24,543 bases of DNA from a virus. A program made the position numbers and the translations under genes. Shown here in pieces: positions 1 to 6,529 of the stretch (within the stretch, counting starts at the first letter, position 1; every line of letters begins with the position of its first letter). The DNA is taken from the IMG/VR virus record IMGVR_UViG_3300022200_007400, positions 1 to 24,543 of that record, one strand, 5' to 3'. A model generated the notes under the pieces. The model saw nothing but the letters and a program-made list of their open reading frames with translations. It was not told where the DNA came from and made no database searches.

Positions 1-34
1 GTCTATAGGAGCACACGACCCCGAGCGGCCCCGA

Positions 35-439
35 TTATAAGAGTATTCGCTCCCAAGATTCCCAAGTATTCATAAGAATATTCGGTTCGAGTCCAAGATC
101 ATCTCGGACTTGATACCAGACATTATACTCGGCTTTCATGAGATCCGAGAACCCATTTCCCTCGAGGAGAATATAGAGTTCGTTCTCAGGTTCCATCGCG
201 AGCCTACCGATTAATCCCAGATGAGATCGAATACCGCGTTCGAACTGAGAAGGATTCTTCGGGGATCCGTAGCATCCAGCTAACCGATTGCAATGGTTCG
301 AGAGAACTGCGTATGGAGTATCTCCCATATTCTCTACCAGTCTGTTATGGATATAGATTATCTTCTCAGTCCATCCCTTCGGATTAGATTCGAAGGGTCC
401 GATAATCATCTTCGTGATTAGATGCTTCTCTTCGCTCAT
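35..439 (-). CDS. hypothetical protein (left-end small gene 1)
   Basis: Open frame of about 134 residues that I do not recognise. It is acidic and soluble-looking, has no membrane segment, and is rich in Trp, Asn and Glu. An ATG at 439 overlaps the upstream gene's stop by four bases (ATGA), the coupling used throughout this genome. An in-frame ATG at 457 would add six residues and overlap the upstream gene by 22 bases, and it has a weak GAGAAG-like binding site, so the start is not settled. It is the last gene of a four-gene minus-strand run at the left edge. Only 34 bases remain beyond its TAA stop. Confidence 0.6.
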   Translation of the reverse strand: MSEEKHLITKMIIGPFESNPKGWTEKIIYIHNRLVENMGDTPYAVLSNHCNRLAGCYGSPKNPSQFERGIRSHLGLIGRLAMEPENELYILLEGNGFSDLMKAEYNVWYQVRDDLGLEPNILMNTWESWERILL

Positions 440-618
440 TGTTTCGCTCGATACCATACTTCTCGGATTTCTACTGGAACCTCATGTTCTGGGATATCGA
501 TCGTATATCCCTGATACATACATAGAGCGATCGCTTGATTCTTATCTGCGTATACGTAATGGAGATCTCCGTTCGGGAGTTTCGTACTACACCATATATA
601 TTTTTTCGCTTGATTCAT
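436..618 (-). CDS. hypothetical 60-aa protein
   Basis: Short protein with several aromatic residues and no recognised family. The start is well supported: ATG at 618 is preceded by GAGGTACAAA, the same start cassette found before genes starting at 3517, 6372, 7304 and 7583. Its stop overlaps the next downstream start (ATGA at 436-439), so the two are probably translationally coupled. The N-terminal half reads like a small beta-rich domain (WCSTKLPNGDLHYVYADKN). The function is unknown. Confidence 0.65.
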   Translation of the reverse strand: MNQAKKYIWCSTKLPNGDLHYVYADKNQAIALCMYQGYTIDIPEHEVPVEIREVWYRAKQ

Positions 619-638
619 TTTGTACCTCTGAATATTGT

Positions 639-845
639 TTATCTTCTGCGAGTCCTCGATGGAGTTCTGCGAGTTCTCTTGGGAGTTACTCTGGGAGGCC
701 TCGAGGCTGGGAGGCTCCCTTGGAGTTCTCCTTCCTTATACATTCGGAACGCTATCGCTCGAGCTTGTCTAAGTTCGAATCCCTCTCTCTGGAGCTTGGA
801 AACCTTATACGAGATGAGAGCATCATCCTTTTTACTGCGAGCCAT
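639..845 (-). CDS. small basic protein with Arg/Pro/Ser/Thr tail
   Basis: 68 residues in two parts. Residues 1-42 are a charged helical segment (KKDDALISYKVSKLQREGFE, then an Arg/Ala-rich stretch). Residues 43-68 are a low-complexity Arg/Pro/Ser/Thr tail ending in RTRRR. GGAG lies seven bases upstream of the ATG, which supports the start, and the gene overlaps the end of the gene upstream by 14 bases. The strong positive charge suggests nucleic-acid binding, but this is inference only. The tail's DNA contains imperfect GGGAG/GAGTTCTC repeats, so the tail may have grown by slippage. Confidence 0.6.
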   Translation of the reverse strand: MARSKKDDALISYKVSKLQREGFELRQARAIAFRMYKEGELQGSLPASRPPRVTPKRTRRTPSRTRRR

Positions 846-1143
846 AGATCTTCTCCAGTTCTTTTATGATGATTAGAACCGTACCTAGTAATCCGAGGAT
901 GGGAAACGCTTCTGTGTGAGCTGCGCATTCGTATCCTCTGGGATTCCACTTGATATCTAAGTAAGGGATACCGTTTACAGTTATAATGGAAGTATCTCCG
1001 ATTCGAGTATGCTTAATACCTTCGGGATACTTTGCGATTCCTTCTGATAGGAGAGTAATCGCTTCTTCGATGGGTAGATCCCATCCAAGATCGATTCTCC
1101 CGAATACAGATTGGATTATAGATTCGTTCTCATTCATACCCAT
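832..1143 (-). CDS. hypothetical protein with C-terminal membrane segment
   Basis: 103 residues (fewer if the second ATG, two codons on, is used). The first ~75 residues look like a small soluble domain. Residues ~79-95 (FPILGLLGTVLIIIKEL) are a plausible membrane helix followed by a short charged end, so it may be tail-anchored. It is divergent from the plus-strand gene starting at 1167, with only 23 bases between the starts. I do not recognise the family. The single membrane segment invites a lysis or membrane-attachment role, but the lysis genes proper are at 8213-9117. Confidence 0.6.
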   Translation of the reverse strand: MGMNENESIIQSVFGRIDLGWDLPIEEAITLLSEGIAKYPEGIKHTRIGDTSIITVNGIPYLDIKWNPRGYECAAHTEAFPILGLLGTVLIIIKELEKIYGSQ

Positions 1144-1166
1144 AATATAACTCAGGATTTACCATT

Positions 1167-1514
1167 ATGCCTACTATAAACGTACCAAAGAACATCCAGC
1201 TCATAGCCCAAAGAGCTATCGATTATAACCTATCGCTCCCGATGAGTAAGAGAGCGGCCTATAAGGACTCCGAGAAGGGAGAGAGAGTTCCAGGAACTGG
1301 AATGAGAACCGCGAGAAGAATCGCATCTGGAGCGGTAGATCTTGAGCAGCTCCAATTAATGGATGCGTGGTTCGCTAGACATGGAGAAGCAGAGGAAGAG
1401 AGCCTCGCGCGAAGAGATCGAACCTCGAAGGCTGCTATCGCTTGGGCTTTATGGGGAGGAACTCCAGCTCGGAGATGGGTTAAGCAGGCTATCAAGAAGC
1501 TCGAAAACAGATAA
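1167..1514 (+). CDS. small phage protein of the 'WALWGG' type (unknown function)
   Basis: One of only two convincing plus-strand genes. The 115-residue protein reads as helical and basic. It has an internal GTGMRTARRIASG segment (~45-57), then DLEQLQLMDAWFARH (~59-73), and a conserved-looking IAWALWGGTPARRWVKQ end (~91-107). From memory, small phage proteins and phage protein extensions of the pattern 'ARDLSNG ... FFARH ... IAWLLWGGDAGRAWA' are common near packaging and head genes; this is clearly that type, but I know of no proven role. AGGA lies about ten bases before the ATG. The last codons (GAA AAC AGA TAA) contain the first ACAGAT box of the adjacent iteron array, so the coding end and the repeat share bases. 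Confidence 0.75.
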   Translation: MPTINVPKNIQLIAQRAIDYNLSLPMSKRAAYKDSEKGERVPGTGMRTARRIASGAVDLEQLQLMDAWFARHGEAEEESLARRDRTSKAAIAWALWGGTPARRWVKQAIKKLENR

Positions 1515-1564
1515 CCTCGCTCGAAATACAGATGAAAACAGATGAAATACAGATGAAAACAGAT
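1504..1564 (+). repeat. iteron array, left arm (five ACAGAT boxes)
   Basis: ACAGAT occurs at 1507, 1528, 1538, 1549 and 1559, with centre spacings of 21, 10, 11 and 10 bases, so all boxes lie on one helix face. The four inner boxes form two copies of a 21-base unit, GAAAT-ACAGAT-GAAA-ACAGAT. A mirrored array lies at 1751-1811. Helically phased direct repeats like these are typical binding sites for a replication initiator or a cooperative repressor. Confidence 0.85.
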
Positions 1565-1750
1565 ACCCGATTCTCCTATTACCTCGGAGTAGGCTTGGGA
1601 GTAGCGTGTTTTTTGGCTTCTTACGTTCTTCGGGCCTATATATAATATAATTACTTTATTTAAAAAAGTATTCTATTTATAGATTATAGCAGAAATATCG
1701 GTTTTTTGGGCTACACTTACGGAGATATCGCAGTTATACGAGATTAGGGT

Positions 1751-1811
1751 ATCTGTAATCATCTGTATTTTATCTGTAATCATCTGTATTTTGAACGGAG
1801 CTATCTGTAAG
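1751..1811 (-). repeat. iteron array, right arm (five ATCTGT boxes)
   Basis: ATCTGT occurs at 1751, 1761, 1772, 1782 and 1803 (spacings 10, 11, 10, 21), the exact mirror of the left arm. Read on the minus strand the flanks also match: AAAAT-ACAGAT-GATT-ACAGAT, twice. The arms are not simple copies, since spacer bases differ (GAAA versus GATT) while box positions are kept, which points to selection on box spacing. Confidence 0.85.
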
Positions 1812-1861
1812 AGCTGGTTCATTCTACGCGGTAGAACTCCATCGAGGATGCAGTTCCAGAG

Positions 1862-1902
1862 AAAAAAACAAACCCCAAGAGGAGAGAAGCCCTTGGGGTT
1901 TG
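1862..1902 (-). terminator. rho-independent terminator after the helicase gene
   Basis: CAAACCCCAAG (1869-1879) pairs perfectly with CTTGGGGTTTG (1892-1902), an 11-bp stem with a 12-base loop. Read on the minus strand the stem is followed by seven T (1868-1862). It sits about 87 bases past the stop of the 1989-3251 gene and would end the early minus-strand transcript before it enters the iteron region. Confidence 0.85.
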
Positions 1903-1988
1903 AAAAACAACATAATAACCGAATAGCCTGAAGCATTAATCAATCATTATTATTATAATCGCTTCGAGATACGAATCAAGTAAAAAAT

Positions 1989-3251
1989 TTATTTTAATCT
2001 CCAGATTCTACTCCCTTCAGATACTATCTGCTCATATCCATAATCCCTCGCGATCTGAGCTATTCTTCTCGCGTTCCCTGAGTGCTGTTGGGATACTGGG
2101 AGCTCGATATAAGTCATAATCTCGGAGGTAGTGTTCTTCCCTTGAACGATTGCTTCTCTGACCTTGAGAGCCCAAGGATCATCGATGATATAAGCCTGTT
2201 GGAGATGGGAGAGCATCGCTTGAGAATCTCGCTCGAGATGCCATATCTCTCTATCTCTGAGAGCCTCCATAGCTTCTGCGAATATCTGATCGCGCCAAGT
2301 TCGGAGATAATGAATATCGATTGATCCTGTGCATGTAATAGGCCATACTCTTCTCTCTGGCCCATCGGATAGGAACTGATAGTTATTCGAGGTTCCTGCG
2401 AATACGACTCTCCGAAGATAGCTCTTAGGGAACTGCTGATAAGAAGGCCTAAACTTATCGGATGCGCTCGAGATGAATGCTTTAAAGTTATCCGCGGTTC
2501 TCCCCTGTAGCGAATGGAGTTCCGCGAGTTCCCATAACCAAGTTTCGGAGGAATGAATCAGCTCGAGAGAATCTTTCTTCGAGATATCGAGCGGAGAATC
2601 TGCGAACCATGATTCTCCAATCAGAGTTCTTAACGCGGTAGATTTCCCCAATCCCTTCTCTCCACAGAGTACGAGGAACGTATCCATCTTACATCCTGGA
2701 TAGATGATTCGAGCTACCAGAGAGATTACCCACTTTCTACTCATTTCTCTAATGAGCTGATGAGAACCTGGTATCATCTGCGCTCGGAATACTACCTCGA
2801 AGAGATCATTAATCCGATTTATTCCATCCCACTTGAGGCCATTTAGATAGTCTTTGATGGGTTCCTCGATATTCTGATAGGCTACCCGTAGAACCGCTCT
2901 CTTAATATCATGAGATGGATATCTCACTCGATAGCATCGCTCCATATGTAATCCAATATCTTCGAGATGCGGATCCCAGAGTTCCTCCCCATTCCATTTG
3001 ATCTTATTCGCGTGATCATTGAAACATAGAGAAGCGAACTCGGGATCGTTCTCCAATATAACCGCGAGGTTATTCCGATTACAAAATGGTTTAATCGCTT
3101 TTTTGAGGTTCCCTTCCTTATCGTACTGGGGAGAAGGCTTCTCCAACATATCCCACGTATCGATATCCGCTCCCTCTGGAGCGTGTTTATATTCTGCATC
3201 GATCCCCATCTCGGATGCGAGCTGGAGTAGTTTTCTCATATTCTCATTCAT
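1989..3251 (-). CDS. VapE-family (SF3-like) replicative helicase / ATPase
   Basis: 420 residues. Walker A GEKGLGKST is at ~197-205. A Walker B-like WLWELAEL is at ~238-245, in the position where VapE proteins have 'WIVELAEL'. Next come KAFISSASDKFRPSY (~257-271), the GTSN sensor (~286-289) and the ERRVWP arginine-finger motif (~299-304). The C-terminal ~60 residues look like a winged-helix domain. These features fit the virulence-associated protein E family (PF05272), which acts as a replicative helicase in many phages and elements. The start overlaps the upstream stop by four bases (ATGA). With the separate primase at 3838-4695 it likely forms the replication machine, and it lies beside the putative origin. 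Family call is firm; activity is inferred. Confidence 0.9.
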   Translation of the reverse strand: MNENMRKLLQLASEMGIDAEYKHAPEGADIDTWDMLEKPSPQYDKEGNLKKAIKPFCNRNNLAVILENDPEFASLCFNDHANKIKWNGEELWDPHLEDIGLHMERCYRVRYPSHDIKRAVLRVAYQNIEEPIKDYLNGLKWDGINRINDLFEVVFRAQMIPGSHQLIREMSRKWVISLVARIIYPGCKMDTFLVLCGEKGLGKSTALRTLIGESWFADSPLDISKKDSLELIHSSETWLWELAELHSLQGRTADNFKAFISSASDKFRPSYQQFPKSYLRRVVFAGTSNNYQFLSDGPERRVWPITCTGSIDIHYLRTWRDQIFAEAMEALRDREIWHLERDSQAMLSHLQQAYIIDDPWALKVREAIVQGKNTTSEIMTYIELPVSQQHSGNARRIAQIARDYGYEQIVSEGSRIWRLK

Positions 3252-3517
3252 TTTTTACTTGCCTCGATTCGTTCTACTGCGTGATGATAGGATCTTGTAG
3301 ACTTGATAGCCTCTAATAGGAGCGAATGGAAATTCTCCAGATCTCCTCCCTCCTTCTCATTGATTATCTCACAGAATATCACCAGATTCGCGCTAGTGGG
3401 ATCGAATCTTTTCGCGGTGTTATAGGTTCCCTGTCCTAGTCCGTTCTCTGCTACGAAAGAGGTAACACTCTTTCCGATTTGTCGTATTTTTGTTACTGCC
3501 CATTTTGAATAATGCAT
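3248..3517 (-). CDS. small HTH-like regulatory protein
   Basis: 89 residues. The pattern KIRQIGKSVTSFVAENGLGQGTYNTAKRF followed by a hydrophobic helix (NLVIFCEIINEKEG) resembles an atypical phage Cro/repressor-type helix-turn-helix, though no family can be named with confidence. The start at 3517 has the GAGGTACAAA cassette and is preceded by a 21-base gap, so it starts a new translational block: 3517 is not coupled to the HTH gene upstream. It is coupled to the helicase gene downstream through ATGA. Confidence 0.6.
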   Translation of the reverse strand: MHYSKWAVTKIRQIGKSVTSFVAENGLGQGTYNTAKRFDPTSANLVIFCEIINEKEGGDLENFHSLLLEAIKSTRSYHHAVERIEASKK

Positions 3518-3538
3518 TTTGTACCTCTGATTATTCGG

Positions 3539-3841
3539 TTATTTTTGTTGTAATTGTTGTTCTGCTCTTCTCTTGTATCTTCTCGCAGCGAGCTGATATT
3601 CTACGATTGATTCTATGCTTCCCTTGATGATATCCTCGAACTCCTGTTCATTACTTGCGAGCGCATCGCAGATAGTTATCCACGCATCCAAGCGAGGTAG
3701 AGTTCTTCCCTGCATCCATCTCAGAATAGATGATCTTGGGATCCCTGATTTCTCCTCTAATATATCCAGATTCCATTTTCGAACCTCGATATATCTGAAG
3801 ATTCTCATACCCCAAGGGGTTAAGGTTTTCGGCATTCTCAT
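3539..3841 (-). CDS. Xre/Cro-type helix-turn-helix regulator
   Basis: 100 residues. A classic HTH_XRE layout fills residues ~10-68: a helix around WGMRIFRYIEVRKW, then NLDILEEKSGIPRSSILRWMQGRTLPRLDAWITICDAL, which has the turn (GIP), recognition helix and 'G.. P.ld..' signature. The C-terminal third is a charged helix with Gln and Arg. It overlaps the primase stop by four bases (ATGA). It is probably a DNA-binding regulator of the early module; candidate targets are the iteron boxes or the promoter at 7625-7653, but nothing in the sequence ties it to either. Confidence 0.8.
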   Translation of the reverse strand: MRMPKTLTPWGMRIFRYIEVRKWNLDILEEKSGIPRSSILRWMQGRTLPRLDAWITICDALASNEQEFEDIIKGSIESIVEYQLAARRYKRRAEQQLQQK

Positions 3842-4695
3842 AATAACAGATCCTCCAGTTTACCCCACCATCTACAGTTATTCGCGCGGTTACAGTGAGG
3901 CCATAAAACCGCGTGAGGAAGCGAAGGATCGATAGAAAAATAAACCTCATTCTCTCCGCAACCTGGGCAACGGATACCGCGAGCCATATTTCCCTCGATA
4001 TTCGCTCCAGATTTATTCGCTACTCCCATTCTAAATTCTGGATTATGGAATAGAGCCTCCATTCCCATTTTTTGTCCTTCTTTCCGCGATTCCCATCTCT
4101 GATATCTTCGAACGATCTTCGGAGCCTCGATAGGAATATGGGAGTAATCGAGATCCAGATAGTTCCCAGTATGATTATCGAATACCTGATGAATCTCCGC
4201 AGCTCCATTATAATCTGGATGAGCGTATCGATAATACATTCGAGCGCAATCCGTAAGAGCATTCGAATCGGGTTCTCCTACTGCGATAATAAGATCCCAG
4301 AACTCTTTCGCGGCCTTCGCTGCTCTCTTCCAATCCTGAGCAGGGATAGGATTCTCCAGAGGAAGGATTACTCGATATTTATGATGAGATTCGGTATGGG
4401 AGAATGAGGTATGGAATAGATAATCATAATCCAAGAAATTGTTATGAAATGCTATATCCGTACCATCATCCAGATCGAATACTAGGCATGAGATGAACCG
4501 CGCGTTCGCTCCAGATCTACTCCCATCGAAGATCGTGGGACTCCAGAGAGGGAGAGTATTCTTCTGGGTTACTGGATATGGTACCGCAGGCATAAGAAGG
4601 CCTCTCCCCAGATCTCTCCTGGATACCTCATGAGAGATGGGGATCCTCGCGTATCGATTGGAGAATAAAGATATCTTGAATCTCTTATCCATCAT
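3838..4695 (-). CDS. AEP-like primase with C-terminal zinc ribbon
   Basis: 285 residues. VFDLDDG (~72-78) supplies the acidic pair of an archaeo-eukaryotic primase fold. FHTSFSHTESHHKYRVILPL (~94-113) is the matching 'S.s.t....H.RvilpL' strand. SNALTDCARMYYRYAHPD (~144-161) matches the region that follows in phage and plasmid primases. The C-terminus carries CPGC (~243-246) and HCNRANNC (~267-274), a zinc ribbon usable for template binding. No helicase motif is present; that function is in the separate gene at 1989-3251. The coding start is either ATG of the ATGATG pair at 4695/4692; GGAGGAG fits the second better. It overlaps the methyltransferase stop by 11 bases. Confidence 0.8.
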   Translation of the reverse strand: MMDKRFKISLFSNRYARIPISHEVSRRDLGRGLLMPAVPYPVTQKNTLPLWSPTIFDGSRSGANARFISCLVFDLDDGTDIAFHNNFLDYDYLFHTSFSHTESHHKYRVILPLENPIPAQDWKRAAKAAKEFWDLIIAVGEPDSNALTDCARMYYRYAHPDYNGAAEIHQVFDNHTGNYLDLDYSHIPIEAPKIVRRYQRWESRKEGQKMGMEALFHNPEFRMGVANKSGANIEGNMARGIRCPGCGENEVYFSIDPSLPHAVLWPHCNRANNCRWWGKLEDLLL

Positions 4696-5314
4696 CTCCT
4701 CCGAATAATCTTAACTGTCTCGAATGCTTCTCGAAGCGTGCTACCGCTCTACCATGATAATCAGGATCGATCTCCCAAGCATCCAGAGAGAATCCTCCAT
4801 CATAGCAAGCGAGCGCGATACTTCCAGATCCTAGATGAGTATCTAGTATCTTATCCCCTTCCTTCGCGAATTTATCCAGTAGCCATCGATAGAGCTGGAT
4901 AGGCTTCTGAGTAGGATGGATCTTTCCTTTCGTTCGATTATCGAATCGGAAGATCGGAGCTGGTTTATTGTACGAAGTCCAAGCCATCTCCCATCCTGAA
5001 AAGTTCTCCCATGGTTGAACCTTATCCCAAGCGATTACGCATCGAGTAGGAGGAAGATCAAAATAGTTTCCTCCCCATATAATCTGCTCTTTACTCACTC
5101 GGAAGAGCTCCTCGAAGTATTCTGGAGGAGGAGCCATATCCCATTTAAAGATTTCTCCACGATTAAAAGCCCTATCCTTCATCTTTCCCCCTCCCTGAAC
5201 TCCTGCTTTTTTTAATCCATAAGGAGGATCTACGATAGCGAGATCGTACTGGTTATCCTGCATCTCTCTCATAGCTTCCAGAGAGCATCCGAGATTTAGA
5301 TTAATATTACCCAT
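4685..5314 (-). CDS. DNA methyltransferase, beta-type N6-adenine/N4-cytosine
   Basis: 209 residues. The catalytic motif DPPYG is at ~29-33, HPTQKP is at ~133-138, and the AdoMet-binding motif (ILDTHLGSGS) is at ~156-164. Catalytic before cofactor motif is the beta order (PF01555). DPPY favours adenine N6 methylation without excluding N4-cytosine. No restriction endonuclease neighbour is seen, so it is an orphan, most likely protecting phage DNA or marking it for replication control. It starts eight bases inside the RusA gene with GGAGGG just upstream, and its stop overlaps the primase gene. The target sequence cannot be told from the protein. Confidence 0.88.
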   Translation of the reverse strand: MGNINLNLGCSLEAMREMQDNQYDLAIVDPPYGLKKAGVQGGGKMKDRAFNRGEIFKWDMAPPPEYFEELFRVSKEQIIWGGNYFDLPPTRCVIAWDKVQPWENFSGWEMAWTSYNKPAPIFRFDNRTKGKIHPTQKPIQLYRWLLDKFAKEGDKILDTHLGSGSIALACYDGGFSLDAWEIDPDYHGRAVARFEKHSRQLRLFGGDDG

Positions 5315-5756
5315 CTTCCCTCCATTCGTGGATCGTGAATAGCGTATGAGGATCCTCCGATTTCGATGCGTAGTAATCCTCGCATGAGATGCAAACTACT
5401 CGATTATCATCCATCCAGATCTCGCTCTGAGTAATGATATCGAGTACCATCTTCAATAGATTATCGATATCGGGTTTCGTGGTTTTATAGATTCTCCCTT
5501 CTGGAGTATCCCCAGACTTTAGGAGAAGCCTCTTCGGTCTGGGAGATACGAACGTGATATTCACGCGGAGAGGCCCTTCGAGCGGCTTCCAGTCCTCTCC
5601 CTTCGCTGCTATGAGATTAATGATCTGAGTATTCTTATACTCCCTCGAGCTCTTTCCAGTATATGCTCTTCCGCTTCTGGTGAATCGCGGCCTCCCCATA
5701 GGAACGGGAGTTCCTTGGAGAATCCCCTGATATACTTGTAACCATCCCATAATCAT
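5307..5756 (-). CDS. rusA: RusA-family Holliday junction resolvase
   Basis: 149 residues, close to typical RusA length (~120-150). PVPMGRPRFTRSGRAYT (~17-33) is the N-terminal signature. KPDIDNLLKMVLDII (~94-108) holds the conserved acidic residues, with a third acidic cluster at WMDDNRVV (~114-121). RusA dimers cut four-way junctions in recombination and late replication, resolving branched phage DNA before packaging. The start overlaps the upstream stop (ATGA); a second ATG two codons on is also possible. The neighbours, methyltransferase and primase, form a usual phage replication and recombination cluster. Confidence 0.92.
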   Translation of the reverse strand: MIMGWLQVYQGILQGTPVPMGRPRFTRSGRAYTGKSSREYKNTQIINLIAAKGEDWKPLEGPLRVNITFVSPRPKRLLLKSGDTPEGRIYKTTKPDIDNLLKMVLDIITQSEIWMDDNRVVCISCEDYYASKSEDPHTLFTIHEWREDG

Positions 5757-6238
5757 CTCTCCAGTTCTATCATTTGAGATAGTTCCTCATATTTCTCGAA
5801 CCATCTTTCCTCGAATAGAATATGGCATATTCTCACCAGAGATGGAATATTCGGATACATTTCTCCCGAGATCCATTTCGCGATCGTTGCCTTCGTGAGA
5901 TCTGCGAGGCTTGCTAGATCCTCATGGGTAAAGTTCGAATCTGTAATATATTCTCCCAGAGTTCGAGCGAACTGCGGATTCGTTAGAGCATCGTTTTTCG
6001 CGAATAACCAGAGCTTCGCTTCCAGAGGATCGGTTCCAGTGAACTCTCGCTTATAGATTAATCCTCCGTTCATGAGCTGCGCTTCCCATACCCATTGACA
6101 ATATATCGGACTCCAATAACGACATACAAACCCATTATTTCCATTAATATCGAATCTCTGCTCATCTCTTCGCTGCCCAGAGTTCTCTCGATATTGAGTT
6201 CTCCCATTTCTGCGAATGTATGTTCTTCTGTAACTCAT
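5753..6238 (-). CDS. protein with C-terminal helix-turn-helix domain
   Basis: 161 residues. Residues 1-35 are basic and polar (many Arg, Asn, Gln). Residues ~37-90 are a Trp/Tyr-rich segment of unknown fold. Residues ~95-145 (FTHEDLASLADLTKATIAKWISGEMYPNIPSLVRICHIL) form a clear Xre-like HTH. The HTH at the C-terminus with an aromatic, possibly sensing or oligomerising, N-terminal part differs from the plain repressor at 3539-3841. It is coupled at both ends by ATGA overlaps to the small membrane protein and to rusA, so it belongs to the early operon. Confidence 0.7.
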   Translation of the reverse strand: MSYRRTYIRRNGRTQYRENSGQRRDEQRFDINGNNGFVCRYWSPIYCQWVWEAQLMNGGLIYKREFTGTDPLEAKLWLFAKNDALTNPQFARTLGEYITDSNFTHEDLASLADLTKATIAKWISGEMYPNIPSLVRICHILFEERWFEKYEELSQMIELER

Positions 6239-6372
6239 TGAACACCTCCCATAATAGCTACTGCGATTGCGTTAATCGCATGAAACATGGGGAACCAGAG
6301 CAACGCGGCCCCCATAACTACGAATCCGAACCCGATGTTCTTTCCGATTTGTTTAGCTGTTTTTCTTGTCAT
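6235..6372 (-). CDS. 45-aa small membrane protein
   Basis: The reading frame starts with MTRKTAKQIGKNIGFG and continues into a hydrophobic stretch (FVVMGAALLWFPMFHAINAIAVAIMGG), then stops. It has a basic N-terminus and one or two closely spaced membrane helices. ATG at 6372 carries the GAGGTACAAA cassette and the stop overlaps the next start by ATGA, so it is very likely translated. A membrane role such as superinfection exclusion or a holin-like protein is possible, but nothing shows which. Confidence 0.7.
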   Translation of the reverse strand: MTRKTAKQIGKNIGFGFVVMGAALLWFPMFHAINAIAVAIMGGVQ

Positions 6373-6529
6373 TTTGTACCTCTGATTCTTCTAGTTGTTT
6401 GATCATCTGTAAGTTAATCTCGATTATCATCCCGATTCTTCGAACCTCTGCAAAGTCCTTCGAGAGATAGGCTTCTACTGCTTTCTCCTCGAGCTGCGCT
6501 ATATTCTCTCTTAATAGTTTTATCTTCAT
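6353..6529 (-). CDS. 58-aa helical protein
   Basis: The frame starts MKIKLLRENIAQLEEKAVEA and ends with EESEVQNDKKNS. It is charged and leucine/isoleucine-rich with heptad-like spacing, so probably a small coiled coil. Its ATG overlaps the stop of the 166-aa gene upstream (ATGA at 6526-6529). Its own 3' end runs 20 bases into the next gene, so the binding site of that gene (GAGGTA) lies inside this frame. No family is recognised. Confidence 0.65.
   Translation of the reverse strand: MKIKLLRENIAQLEEKAVEAYLSKDFAEVRRIGMIIEINLQMIKQLEESEVQNDKKNS

Larger units (their letters stand above)
1504..1811. other. candidate replication origin (inverted iterons around an AT-rich core)
   Basis: This is the only gap over 300 bases in the window (1515-1988) and it lies between two converging genes, so the repeats are unlikely to be promoter operators for a flanking gene. 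The two arms of five boxes face each other across 186 bases. The stretch ~1637-1690 is very AT-rich (runs such as TATATAATATAATTACTTTA), as expected of an unwinding element. The VapE/SF3-like helicase gene begins downstream of the same gap. The origin role is inference; a terminus, partition or packaging site would also fit. Confidence 0.5.

Noticed and set aside
414-869. Plus-strand frame of 151 codons opposite three small minus-strand genes
   Set aside because: The minus-strand genes have binding sites and ATGA-type couplings; the plus frame is Ser/Leu/Arg-rich and has none.
1504-1811. CRISPR array
   Set aside because: The ACAGAT boxes are spaced 10-21 bases apart with no unique 25-40-base spacers and no cas genes, so they are iterons.
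1673-1936. 87-codon minus-strand frame in the convergent gap
   Set aside because: It covers the right iteron arm and the terminator stem, and its product repeats the iterons (KIQMITDKIQMITD). It has no convincing binding site.
6220-6402. Plus-strand 60-codon frame
   Set aside because: The minus strand here encodes the 45-aa membrane protein with a start cassette and ATGA coupling, which explains the stretch better.
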